Positions 51,353 to 59,856 of a stretch of 64,000 nucleotides of DNA are shown here, piece by piece (the first letter of the stretch is position 1; every line of letters begins with the position of its first letter). Location: positions 124,001 to 188,000 of the forward strand of contig CALRUR010000003.1 in the NCBI GenBank assembly GCA_943371425.1, written 5' to 3'. The position numbers and the translations under genes are program-made. The DNA comes from CAJBVG01 sp943371425. Lineage in GTDB: Bacteria; Bacteroidota; Bacteroidia; Sphingobacteriales; Sphingobacteriaceae. The notes under the pieces are model-generated. The model did not search any database and had not been told where the DNA came from. It saw nothing but the letters and a program-made list of their open reading frames with translations.

Positions 51353-51829
51353 TGTACTTGTAATCAAATTATGAAGTCTCGGACCTCGAACGAAGCGTAG
51401 CGTATTCTAAGACTTATGCAAAATTTTTTTGATATTCAATTAGTTTGATGTTAATAAAATAACATCAACATTTTTTGACGTTCAAATTTTAGCAAAAATG
51501 ATAATCAAAGGTAGTTGATTAATATAGATTCGTGTCAAAGCAGGAAGAAGTATAGGCGAATTATGAATTATGAATTATGAATTACGAGTTACGAGTTACG
51601 AATTACGAGATATGGAGGGCTGAGTTTTACTAGTCACCAATCACTAGGAACTAGAAATGAAAAGAGTGGACAAACGACAAAGCAAGAAAGATCAAAGTAC
51701 TGATATAACTAATTATTATTTCCATTCCCATTCCAAGTCGGTGATATATTTAATTTTCAAATGGTCTGCGAGTTCTTAGAGTCGTATTTTAATATTATCG
51801 TAGTTGCTTATCTTATCTTTTAGTAGTTA
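51353..51829. other. 477-bp intergenic region with a heptamer array
   Basis: It holds a heptamer array (51558-51613), a GAACGAAGCGTAGCG element at about 51389 and otherwise A/T-rich sequence. I see no gene in it. Confidence 0.6.
51558..51613. repeat. Heptamer tandem repeat, unit GAATTAT/GAGTTAC
   Basis: Eight consecutive 7-bp units: three GAATTAT, then GAATTAC and GAGTTAC variants. Confidence 0.9.
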
Positions 51830-52219
51830 TTAGATTGGGCTTTCTTCATTATCGTTCGTCCAACAGTCAATATTCAAATAAATTCCATTTTCTCCAAGTC
51901 TTATCATTTCTTGAGGATGAAATTCCATTCCGCATTGTTGATCATATTCATAAAGCATCCAAAACAAAATTTTATCTCTTGTTATGCCTAGTTTTTCAAG
52001 TTCACTAAATTTTGGTTCTAAAATATCTAAAAAGTTATTAATAAAATCATAGTAAGGGTCGCTTTCTGTTTGCGTCACCATATACATCCATGAGCTATAT
52101 CTATTTTCAGATTCATTGCTTTTTTCTGTTTCAGTCGGCTGAAGACCGAGTAGTTTTGTTACACTATGATAAGTTTCAGAGTCGTTTTCGGTGTCAATAA
52201 ATAATTGATAGTATTTCAT
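51830..52219 (-). CDS. DUF4279-like small protein
   Basis: From the ATG at 52219 (MKYYQLFIDTENDSETYHSV) the protein has 129 residues, acidic and soluble. The pattern of an N-terminal strand, a TKLLGLQPTE turn, a SSWMYMV strand, and the long helix DFINNFLDILEPKFSELEKLGI before ILFWMLYEYDQQCGMEFHP fits DUF4279. That family is frequent among immunity-like or orphan genes in accessory DNA. An upstream in-frame start at 52243 is possible. Function is unknown. Confidence 0.6.
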   Translation of the reverse strand: MKYYQLFIDTENDSETYHSVTKLLGLQPTETEKSNESENRYSSWMYMVTQTESDPYYDFINNFLDILEPKFSELEKLGITRDKILFWMLYEYDQQCGMEFHPQEMIRLGENGIYLNIDCWTNDNEESPI

Positions 52220-52417
52220 TTTTCTCGTTCTTTGTTTAAGCATACCGAATAACGGTTTGCAGATTGGCGATGCGCGGACTTTTCATAACAAAAGTTAGTT
52301 CGGAGAACTGAACTTTCGGCAACCACAAAACTGGCAAGCTGAGACGGAACTCCACCTATTTCCAATGTGCTTTTACCTGCATGTGCTAATCTCCGGCGGA
52401 AGTCTTGTGGTTTGAAT
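52220..52417. other. GC-richer non-coding element between DUF4279 and PD-(D/E)xK genes
   Basis: The segment is visibly richer in G and C than its surroundings and contains ACCGAATAACGGTTTGC next to the DUF4279 gene. A 72-codon open frame spans it on the minus strand but overlaps both neighbours and has an odd composition (Ser/Arg/Ala-rich, no domain). I think it is a mobile-cassette or repeat remnant rather than a gene; an attC-type site is possible but unproven. Confidence 0.35.
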
Positions 52418-53185
52418 TTATTTGAGTCTTTCATAAGAGTTATTGTTTATGTTTGGTTCACCTTCGTCATTTGGTTTGTCAACAGGTGTTATTGTAATAA
52501 ATACAGTGTAGTTTGGAAGTCCTAAAGCATTTTTACCATAACCTTTAATTGTATTGATAACATCTTCTCTGAAGTCCAAGTCAAAACCGTTAAAGTAACG
52601 AAAGGCTAATTGATAAGAAAATGGAATTCCAATTTTGTAAAGGCCAATGTCATTTTTGCCAAGAGATAAAGCGGTGTTAATTTGTGTAGCAACTGAATAA
52701 GTTGTTGGTAATGCCCTAAGTGGGAAATGTATATTATAATGATTGTCGTAGCCAAAATAGACAGGAGCAAATTCAGTTATTGGAGAATAGTCATAAAGTA
52801 GAAGTCGTGCGTGTGGTGCATTCCTGTAAATTTTATTTAATTGTGATTTACGAAATGCATCAAAAGTGGTTCTATTTCTATATCTTTTTTTTGCTTCTAA
52901 AAAACCTACTCCTTCTAAAATGTCACCGTCTGGATAAACAATTTTTACAACAATTGCAATGTCGCCATACTTCGTTTCTGTATTTCGTCCGCGAAGTTTG
53001 AAAGGGTTTATTGAGAGATTGTATTCTCTTTGATGGTCGTCAATTGTTGTTTGTGAAAAATTAGAACGCAATTCAATTAGAATATTTCTTGTCAATGTAT
53101 CTTCATCCCAGTCAGCAGGAAAAAGCCGTGCTGTTTGATGTTGAATAATTTGTTCTATCCGTGAAATAAATTCTAAAATGTCCAT
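52418..53185 (-). CDS. Putative PD-(D/E)xK nuclease-like protein, unknown function
   Basis: This 255-residue protein is not one I recognise. It contains a plausible nuclease-fold core: Asp75 in TKYGDIAIVVKI, then Glu97-Ala-Lys99 in VGFLEAKKRYR, which together make a D-(X)n-ExK pattern. Glu38 in ILIELRSNF could be the helix-A acid. The remaining part has strands (HARLLLYDYSPITEFAPVYFGY) and a loop rich in aromatic residues. The context is the accessory region. The nuclease fold is inference; no partner methyltransferase lies adjacent. Confidence 0.5.
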   Translation of the reverse strand: MDILEFISRIEQIIQHQTARLFPADWDEDTLTRNILIELRSNFSQTTIDDHQREYNLSINPFKLRGRNTETKYGDIAIVVKIVYPDGDILEGVGFLEAKKRYRNRTTFDAFRKSQLNKIYRNAPHARLLLYDYSPITEFAPVYFGYDNHYNIHFPLRALPTTYSVATQINTALSLGKNDIGLYKIGIPFSYQLAFRYFNGFDLDFREDVINTIKGYGKNALGLPNYTVFITITPVDKPNDEGEPNINNNSYERLK

Positions 53186-53589
53186 CGTTTATATTTTGTT
53201 TTTGTCGGTTCGTTAAAAGATAAAATGTTCCAAGCTAACAGTTTCCCCAAGCATTGTAGCTAACTTGTGGCTAAGTGATACATTATTACCAATAGCTACA
53301 TAAAATTGGCTGAATTAGCGAAATTCTCAGCCGCGTAAGCATATTACTAATATCAATAATAAAAAAGAGAAATTATATACGTAGAACTACGTATTTTTCA
53401 TATTGAATTATATTATACGAAAGCCGAGTGATGGGGTGAATTTCACCCTGACCATAGAGCTTCACACTTGGAGGGGTGTTAACGGTCTAAATTATAAAAT
53501 TGACCAGGTTAAAGATCGATATATTAAGTGTTTTCTATATTTCAGTTGTTGACATATTGTCTTTAAACCTGCATCTTTGCTTAAGATAA
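53186..53589. other. 404-bp intergenic region with a palindrome and inverted elements
   Basis: It contains the 16-bp palindrome at 53378-53393, a short dyad GGGTGAATTTCACCC near 53434, and GGTCTAAATTATAAAATTGACC near 53484, which is nearly self-complementary. These could be decayed mobile-element ends. No gene is visible. Confidence 0.45.
53378..53393. promoter_or_regulatory. Palindromic candidate operator
   Basis: TACGTAGAACTACGTA is a perfect 7-bp inverted repeat with a 2-bp spacer. It lies 193 bp upstream of the minus-strand gene starting at 53185. The surrounding sequence (TACTAATATC before it and TATTTTTCA after it) recurs at 55744-55800 and, decayed, at 63638-63690. Confidence 0.55.
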
Positions 53590-54354
53590 TTATATTTTCC
53601 CTAAAGCTCTATCGATAAAATATGCTCTATCAATACGCTTTACGCACATAAGACCACGATCGTCATAATTAAATATTAACTTCCATAGTTTTTCATCACC
53701 AAAGTCAAAGTATACATTTGTTTTAGATATATACCAATCTGTTCTTGCATTAACCCAATCAAATAAATGATGACCGACATAATTGTTTTCAATTTCAATC
53801 ATAATTTCCGAATTAGAATAAATTCGAAATGAATTTTTAGATAGGTGATTGGGATTTTCTGATATCTTGAAATGAGCCTTCCCCTGTTGATTGTTTTTTC
53901 TAGGTAAAAATCTTACATTATTTGCAAGTTCTGATTGTGGACTTGGTAGCTTGTCTAGAATGTAAAATCTATTTTTAAATTTTTCACCATTTACTACCCA
54001 AGCCATTTTTTTATAAAAATTTTCCCTAGCTCTTAATTCATTTGAATTCATTGGTGAATTTTGAAATTCAATTACAACACCTTTTGAGGTTAAAACATCT
54101 GCTATATGTTTCTCTCCTGAAGAATCTTTTCTAACAACTTCCTGCCATTCTTCTGGAAAATGAGCTTTCCATTTTCTGTGCCATTCTGTTTCATTTTCCC
54201 ACCATTTGTCGCAATGTTTAAGCGATTTATGTGCCCAATGATTTATCTTTTTATTTCCGCATTTTGCTACAGTTTCATTCTCACAACACACACAGATTCC
54301 CTTACCTTTTGGGAAAGCTTCTTTTTTTATACCATTCACCAAGGAATATTTCAT
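53590..54354 (-). CDS. CoiA-like competence/nuclease protein
   Basis: The 254-residue protein begins with a cysteine-rich segment (ICVCCENETVAKCGNKKINHWAHK) and continues WWENETEWHRKWKAHFPEEW. It then has a nuclease-like core (EKHIADVLTSKGVVIEFQNSPM), as in the CoiA family (PF06054). CoiA is needed for natural transformation in streptococci; in Bacteroidota its relatives are often orphan genes in variable regions. The C-terminal half is unfamiliar. No other competence genes are nearby. Confidence 0.75.
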   Translation of the reverse strand: MKYSLVNGIKKEAFPKGKGICVCCENETVAKCGNKKINHWAHKSLKHCDKWWENETEWHRKWKAHFPEEWQEVVRKDSSGEKHIADVLTSKGVVIEFQNSPMNSNELRARENFYKKMAWVVNGEKFKNRFYILDKLPSPQSELANNVRFLPRKNNQQGKAHFKISENPNHLSKNSFRIYSNSEIMIEIENNYVGHHLFDWVNARTDWYISKTNVYFDFGDEKLWKLIFNYDDRGLMCVKRIDRAYFIDRALGKI

Positions 54355-54500
54355 CTTTGAAATTTTTAATTTCAGTTAACTGTTTACTGATTTACGTTAG
54401 GGTGTATTTCGGAACGCAAATCTGTTATCTTGCTTTGCACTTATATAGAAACACAAAACCATAAGTTTGCATATTACACCTATTTTATGCAAAAACAATG

Positions 54501-55640
54501 TTAAGTAGCGTACTTTATTCTACGTTCATGTAATTCTTTTAGTTTCACTTCAGCTTTTTTAATCAATTCTGAATAGACATTTTCTAATAATTCCTTGCTA
54601 CTTTCATATGTATATGTATCGAGAATGGATAATCGATTTATTCTGATATTATATAATGTTGATGGTTCCCTTTGACCCTTTTCTATAATAGGTATAATTA
54701 CAGCCGAAGTATTATCAACAATACGTGTAATTTCTTCTAAAATAATTTTAGGGTCTGAAAAGTCAGCAATAATAAAACGTGAAAGTTGTGATATAAGTAG
54801 AACAGGTTCAAGATAGTCTTTATTTTCAGGTTTTTGGAGGTCAAAAATTATTGGGACATATCCAAGCGAGCGAAGTTTATCCTTTATTTGGTCAAGTATT
54901 ATTTTTCGATTTACAGAAAACCTCCCTAAAATTAGAACTATTTTTGACGTCAAATTTTCTATAATGTTTTTAATGTTTTTATTATTAATCATTAAGTAAA
55001 GAAATTGGGCTATCTCCAAGTTGTCAACACTAACTTCAATTTCCTCTCTTTTAGTAATTATAATATTTGATTGTAATGTATCTTCTGCATTAATATTCCA
55101 GATTGAAGCACCAAATACTTTACACAAATTGATAGAAGACGATTTAAAATTGGTTTCAATTAGCTTTGACCACATTAGATTGCAATTGAAGAGTGTCGTT
55201 TTAGTAAAATCAGCTTTATAAAATTCTACTTTACTCAAATTAGCACCAATGAATTTGCAATTATGAAATGAACTCTGATTTAAATTTGCATTAATAAAAG
55301 TAGTAAGTTCAAATGTGCAATTTTCAAAAATAGCCTCTCTCAAATCTGCATTACGAAATTGGGATTTCTTGAAATCACAATTTATAAATTTTAATTTACC
55401 GAGATTGCAACTATTGAATAGGACTCTTTTGAAGTTATATCCATCAAAGATTTGAAAGTCCCTCAAATCTAAACTACTTAAATCTGCAACTGTAAGAGAC
55501 AAATACTCAACCTTGTGATTTCTTAGAGCATACTTGGAATAACTTTTTATTTTTGGAAGTTCTTTCCAATTAGTTTGCATCCAAACATTCCAGAAATCCT
55601 TTCCGCTCTTTAAAATATCATATTGGCTAATGTCTGCCAT
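54501..55640 (-). CDS. Pentapeptide-repeat protein fused to a TIR-like/Rossmann domain
   Basis: This 379-residue protein has two parts. Residues about 45-190 are pentapeptide repeats (A(D/N)LxX type: LSSLDLRDFQIFDGYNFKRV, FKKSQFRNADLREAIFENC, INANLNQSSFHNCKFIGANL), which form a right-handed quadrilateral helix. Residues about 228-350 have a Rossmann-like pattern (SKIVLILGRFSVNRKIILDQI, YVPIIFDLQKP, SRFIIADFSDPKIILEEI, SAVIIPIIEKG) resembling TIR-like or deoxyribosyltransferase-like nucleotide-binding domains. No membrane segment is seen. I infer an effector with a repeat-based sensor, possibly defensive. No enzymatic residue could be confirmed. Confidence 0.65.
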   Translation of the reverse strand: MADISQYDILKSGKDFWNVWMQTNWKELPKIKSYSKYALRNHKVEYLSLTVADLSSLDLRDFQIFDGYNFKRVLFNSCNLGKLKFINCDFKKSQFRNADLREAIFENCTFELTTFINANLNQSSFHNCKFIGANLSKVEFYKADFTKTTLFNCNLMWSKLIETNFKSSSINLCKVFGASIWNINAEDTLQSNIIITKREEIEVSVDNLEIAQFLYLMINNKNIKNIIENLTSKIVLILGRFSVNRKIILDQIKDKLRSLGYVPIIFDLQKPENKDYLEPVLLISQLSRFIIADFSDPKIILEEITRIVDNTSAVIIPIIEKGQREPSTLYNIRINRLSILDTYTYESSKELLENVYSELIKKAEVKLKELHERRIKYAT

Positions 55641-55776
55641 TGTCTTTTTTTAGTATTTCACTTGACTCATTTATAAATGCAACTAAATCTCCAATAAAAT
55701 GTAATAATAGCCTGCTTGGAGAATCAATATCTATTTAACACAATACTAATATCAGAATTAAATAAGAGAAAATATA

Positions 55777-55792
55777 TACGTATATCTACATA
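55777..55792. promoter_or_regulatory. Imperfect copy of the palindromic candidate operator
   Basis: TACGTATATCTACATA keeps most of the palindrome seen at 53378, with the same flanks. It is 137 bp upstream of the pentapeptide-repeat gene start (55640). Confidence 0.45.
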
Positions 55793-55873
55793 TTTTTCAA
55801 TTATTTATTATGTATCAGGGGTGTTTTACTTTACTAAAGGGATAACGGACTATTGGCCTTTCAGATTTACGTT

Positions 55874-56431
55874 CTACCAGCTATCCTCCTCAAACACCTT
55901 ATTAACCCTCGGCTGTATTACCCAAACACCAAAAGGGAAGAAAAAGACTAGCAACATTTCTCCACCGAATTCAAATGGGTTACACGGTTTTTGAGTTTCT
56001 ACAGATTTGAGTGCTTTTGCAATAAAGTAACAACAGTACAAAATGCTTCCCATTGAAATGAATTGCAAGGGTACAGATGCTGCGATAAATAGGAGAGCAG
56101 AGAAATCGGAAGTGTTGTTATCCATAGGTCTGAACATATACAATAACATAAGTAGAATATACACAGCCGGAATAAAAACAAAGATTCGGAAAGTGTTTAT
56201 GTTCATGTATACCGTGGAGGGAAGTTTTTTATACAGGTTTACCCCAATAGAATAAATCCAAAAGATATAAAACTCAAACCAAAGAAAAGTGAGGATAGGT
56301 ATCAATATAGAATTGAGCGAATCGTTCAGCATGGTCATAATTTCAAACACACTGTCTAATGATAATAGTATCGGAAAACCAATGAGAATGGCTATAAGTT
56401 GCCAATGTTTGAGGTGAAGGATTTTTTTCAT
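55874..56431 (-). CDS. Multi-pass membrane protein, unknown function
   Basis: This 185-residue protein has four or five hydrophobic segments (LIAILIGFPILLSL, ILIPILTFLWFEFYIFWIY, IFVFIPAVYILLMLLY, FIAASVPLQFISMGSILYCCYF, MLLVFFFPFGVWVIQP). I do not recognise the family. Its 3' end is duplicated at 63740-63886, where 37 of 48 residues are identical. It begins 19 bp after the YiiX-like gene. Confidence 0.7.
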   Translation of the reverse strand: MKKILHLKHWQLIAILIGFPILLSLDSVFEIMTMLNDSLNSILIPILTFLWFEFYIFWIYSIGVNLYKKLPSTVYMNINTFRIFVFIPAVYILLMLLYMFRPMDNNTSDFSALLFIAASVPLQFISMGSILYCCYFIAKALKSVETQKPCNPFEFGGEMLLVFFFPFGVWVIQPRVNKVFEEDSW

Positions 56432-56450
56432 TGGGTTTTTATAATATTTT

Positions 56451-57137
56451 CTAATTTGATTTTACGGTTGTTAATAATTGGCTGTTGTAAATTGCCGCTG
56501 GTGAAATTACAATTTCATTCATTGGAATATTATTACCATAACGTTCTTTCATTTTTTTCTTTACAGCTTCGTTTGTTAAGTTAAAGTCGCTAAGTTTTTC
56601 GAGCTTCCCAATTTCGATGCCTGTTGCTCGTTGATAGATTTTCCAAATAAGTTCCGAGCAATAAATTTTGTCGTCGCTCCATTCAAAAGTAAGGTCGTAA
56701 TTTTTGCCCTTAAATTTCTCACCTTCATTTTTCATTTTTTCAAGCGTCTCGGCTGTCAATACTTGATCTGCATTTCTAAGGCGTTTGATAACATAATGTC
56801 CGTTTTTGCCACGGGCAATCCATTTGTAGAGTGGGGTAGTGGTTACAGGTTGTATGGCTTCAAAAACGTAGAATTGTCCATTTTCGCTGTAAACGATTCC
56901 GCAATGGGAATATTTTGAATTCGTGGCCAATTGAATGGCTTTACTTTGTTGTGATAGGGAAGTTTGAAAAATTAAATCTCCATTTCTGATATTGTCATTT
57001 TCCTCAAGTTGTTTTACTTCTGCCTTCGCAAAATCGAAGCGGCGTTGCGGATCATAAAATTTATGTTTGGCGTAAAGTACAGCAAAAATAGATATGCCTA
57101 CTATTACCAATAAGATTATAACTTTTTTAATTGTCAT
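56451..57137 (-). CDS. YiiX/YebB-like NlpC/P60-type cysteine hydrolase
   Basis: The 228-residue protein has an N-terminal membrane anchor (KVIILLVIVGISIFAVLYA). It shows the permuted papain-like pattern of PF05708: NGDLIFQTS, then YSHCGIVY with the catalytic His region, FEAIQPVTTTPLYKWI, and the catalytic cysteine in KIYCSELIWKIYQRATG near residue 160. Relatives hydrolyse amide bonds in peptidoglycan or lipoyl/acyl substrates. Periplasmic location is inferred from the anchor. Confidence 0.82.
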   Translation of the reverse strand: MTIKKVIILLVIVGISIFAVLYAKHKFYDPQRRFDFAKAEVKQLEENDNIRNGDLIFQTSLSQQSKAIQLATNSKYSHCGIVYSENGQFYVFEAIQPVTTTPLYKWIARGKNGHYVIKRLRNADQVLTAETLEKMKNEGEKFKGKNYDLTFEWSDDKIYCSELIWKIYQRATGIEIGKLEKLSDFNLTNEAVKKKMKERYGNNIPMNEIVISPAAIYNSQLLTTVKSN

Positions 57138-57176
57138 TTGTGGTTGGTGTTTGGTAAATTATGCTAGTAGCTGATG

Positions 57177-57629
57177 TTATTGAACTTTTTTAGTTTTATT
57201 TACTAATATTTTATAAATAGTTTCCCAGGATAATATAGAAATAATTCCATATACAAATAGACTTGTATAAAAGCCATAAAAGTCAAAACTTGGTTTTATC
57301 TTATAGAATAGTATAAAATAAGCCGAACCAATACTCGAAATTGTAACCAATATTCCAGCAATCATTGTTATTATTAAATTTGACTTTAGAAAGTAAAATG
57401 AATAGGCAATATTCAAAATTAAAAATGAAACAAATAAACCGTAAGAAATACCAGTTTCTCTACTTCCTGTTATGATTATTAGAATTATTATAAGAAAGAT
57501 AGGAAACAATATAGAAAGTAAAAAATGAATAAGATATTTTGTTAATCTCTGTTTTAAATTGAGAGGCTGCATATATGGTTGTTTTTGTTTAGATACTTTC
57601 TGTTTGATACTTTGTGTATGGATTGGCAT
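57177..57629 (-). CDS. Four-helix membrane protein, unknown function
   Basis: This 150-residue protein starts with a basic segment (MPIHTQSIKQKVSKQKQPY) and has four hydrophobic helices (FLLSILFPIFLIIILIIIT, YGLFVSFLILNIAYSFYF, MIAGILVTISSIGSAYFILF, FYTSLFVYGIISILSW). No motif is recognised. Confidence 0.6.
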   Translation of the reverse strand: MPIHTQSIKQKVSKQKQPYMQPLNLKQRLTKYLIHFLLSILFPIFLIIILIIITGSRETGISYGLFVSFLILNIAYSFYFLKSNLIITMIAGILVTISSIGSAYFILFYKIKPSFDFYGFYTSLFVYGIISILSWETIYKILVNKTKKVQ

Positions 57630-57749
57630 ATAAATTTTGCCACTTATATATAAAGAGTCATTATTACTAATTGAAACTTGTGTATTTACTAATCACTCTA
57701 TTATTAAATATACTGAAATTTAAAGCACCCAGCAAGCCGTGCATTAAAT

Positions 57750-58139
57750 TTATTCTTCAGTTAATTTAGTGTTTTCAATTTTACGAGCTAAATCTTTATT
57801 CGGTTCATTTATTAGTTCCACAAGAATAAATTTGTTTTTAGGTAAAGTGGTTTCGCCAATGAATGCTAGGTAATCGGAAACTACTGCTTTGTCAATTTGT
57901 ATTTTCCCAGAACCAGCCCAGTGCCTATCTTCTGTATTCTTTTTAACACCAGAGATCCAATATTCGGCTCCAAGTTCAATATCAAAGTGGTTTCCGATAC
58001 TAATATTACCACGACGAAATACTTTTCCATTAAAATAAACCGTTTTTCCAGTTTTATTGAAAAGACCATATCCAATCCATGCAGGACCAGTATGCGTGTG
58101 GTCTTGAATCATTTCTAAGTAGATAAGTTCTTTTTTCAT
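57750..58139 (-). CDS. Conserved hypothetical protein
   Basis: This 129-residue soluble protein starts MKKELIYLEMIQDHTHTGPA. It has a beta-rich centre (GKTVYFNGKVFRRG) and the distinctive segment AEYWISGVKKNTEDRHWAGSGKIQID. I believe this pattern recurs in scattered bacterial hypothetical proteins, but I cannot give a function. It stands alone between two intergenic stretches. Confidence 0.65.
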   Translation of the reverse strand: MKKELIYLEMIQDHTHTGPAWIGYGLFNKTGKTVYFNGKVFRRGNISIGNHFDIELGAEYWISGVKKNTEDRHWAGSGKIQIDKAVVSDYLAFIGETTLPKNKFILVELINEPNKDLARKIENTKLTEE

Positions 58140-58364
58140 TTAAAGAATATATAAAGGTTTGAAGAGCCAAAAAAATCCTTAATAGTATGTGTACCAATAA
58201 TGTAAGAACCCCTTTTATCCTACAGTTCTAATTTAGGTTTTTTGTTTTTAATACTTATATCATTAGCGTCAATATTTTTTGAGTTTTTAATTTAATGGCC
58301 AGTGCTTTGGGTTAATTGCAAGCACTTGAAATATTGACTAAACTCTACCAGTTTTTTAGCAATT

Positions 58365-58378
58365 TATATGGCCATATA
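58365..58378. repeat. Perfect 14-bp palindrome after the methyltransferase gene
   Basis: TATATGGCCATATA lies 5 bp beyond the stop codon of the minus-strand gene ending at 58383. It may be part of a weak terminator; no long T-run is present. Confidence 0.35.
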
Positions 58379-58382
58379 TAGG

Positions 58383-59855
58383 CTATATTTTTACTTTAAA
58401 TACTCTTATGACTCTTGACCAATTTGTACCAACCCATTCACCTTTTCTCTCTGTTACTGATTCAATCAACTCGAAATTTTCATAGCATTGAAAAGCTTCA
58501 ACAAAGTCGTCAATTCTCTGTGTTTTATATTCCGAAACATAAGGACTAACACAAATAAAATAATTTAAGCCTGTGAAATTCTCCTTTATTTTCAATATCA
58601 AATCAGACATTGAGAATAAATCTATATCCAAAATATTTGAAAATAGTTGAATTTTTGTATTCTTTCCAATGTGTGTGAAGTCGTCTTTATTCAACGAGTC
58701 TAGATCTTTATTTATTGTATAAATACTCGAAGAGTTATTGAACTTTCTTATATGTAGGGATGCTCTTTTTAGGGCAATTTCGGATGGTTCAATTAATGTT
58801 AATACTTGGATATTTATAGCTTCTGATCTGTCATTAATATATTCCAAAAAACAAACAGATGCTAAACCCTGACCGCAACCCCAATCATATATTTCAATTT
58901 GTGAACTTATCGCTTGGTTGGATAATGCAGAAAATGCAGACATTACTTTTGCATAATGCATCTTTCCATAACTATTAATATATGCAAGTAGTTGATTTTG
59001 CTCAGTAAGAACTCTAACTCCCCTTTGTAAAGAGTAATAAATATCATTACTTGCTACATTGGAATATAAGTTTGCACATAGTTCTCTTATTTCCAAAAAT
59101 CTAGCTTGAATAGAATCAAGCATCTGTGAGTATTCTGTATTTAGTTCTACTAGGTGTGAGTTAACATCAAATGGAAGAAATACACTTGACCTTTCTAATA
59201 ATAAATCTAATTCTTGATGTATAGAGTTATAAACAAACTGAATATCATCAATATTTTCATTGAGTAATTTAATAATTGTTGAATGAACTAAGAATTTCTT
59301 TTCATCTGATGATAAATGTTCTAACAGTAAAGCCCTGAACTCAATTACTCCACTCAGGTTTTCTTTACCAAAATTATGTAGAACTTCAATGTAAAAGTGA
59401 ATCAATGTTGCTGTAACCTTAGCTTCACTATCTTCTTCATTAAGTAGACTGTAAGCTAATAAATCTATAATTTCAGGAATTCTATTAAGATAGTCTGAAA
59501 TTTTTTTAACACCAACAAGGAACTTAGAGGATGCATCTAGTCTACTTCCTATTGATATGTTCTTCCTTTTACATAAGTTGAATAAATCTTGAAATTCGCC
59601 GTGAAAGCCAAACCTTTCTGAAACATCCAATAATGATAAAACAAATAATCTGTTTTTATTATTTGTGAAGTCCAAATCCTTATAGATCTTGTAGTATGGC
59701 AATATGTAACTTTCAATTTTTTCCTTATGCACTAATAAGCTATTATAACTCTGACTTAAGAAAAAATCATAGATCAATGTTGAATTGTTTTCTATAAAAT
59801 TTGATAGTTGGTCAGAACTATTTGAAGAGATAATTACATCATCAATTACCGCCAT
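58383..59855 (-). CDS. Helical protein with C-terminal class I SAM methyltransferase domain
   Basis: The 490-residue protein is mostly helical for its first 280 residues, with no recognised motif. The methyltransferase domain begins with IYDWGCGQGLASVCFLEYI (GCGQG at residues 326-330), continues with LTLIEPSEIALKRASLHIRKF (acidic loop) and ends after IQLFSNILDIDLF and LNYFICVSPYVSEY. There is no NPPY/DPPY motif, so it does not look like an adenine or N4-cytosine DNA methyltransferase. It starts 1 bp after the 626-residue unknown protein and is the last gene of the alkB operon. Target unknown. Confidence 0.75.
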   Translation of the reverse strand: MAVIDDVIISSNSSDQLSNFIENNSTLIYDFFLSQSYNSLLVHKEKIESYILPYYKIYKDLDFTNNKNRLFVLSLLDVSERFGFHGEFQDLFNLCKRKNISIGSRLDASSKFLVGVKKISDYLNRIPEIIDLLAYSLLNEEDSEAKVTATLIHFYIEVLHNFGKENLSGVIEFRALLLEHLSSDEKKFLVHSTIIKLLNENIDDIQFVYNSIHQELDLLLERSSVFLPFDVNSHLVELNTEYSQMLDSIQARFLEIRELCANLYSNVASNDIYYSLQRGVRVLTEQNQLLAYINSYGKMHYAKVMSAFSALSNQAISSQIEIYDWGCGQGLASVCFLEYINDRSEAINIQVLTLIEPSEIALKRASLHIRKFNNSSSIYTINKDLDSLNKDDFTHIGKNTKIQLFSNILDIDLFSMSDLILKIKENFTGLNYFICVSPYVSEYKTQRIDDFVEAFQCYENFELIESVTERKGEWVGTNWSRVIRVFKVKI

Positions 59856-59856
59856 A

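Noticed and set aside
52220..52434. 72-codon open frame between DUF4279 and the nuclease-like gene
   Set aside because: It overlaps the gene ahead of it and abuts the next, has no recognisable domain and an unusual Ser/Arg/Ala composition; a non-coding element is more likely.
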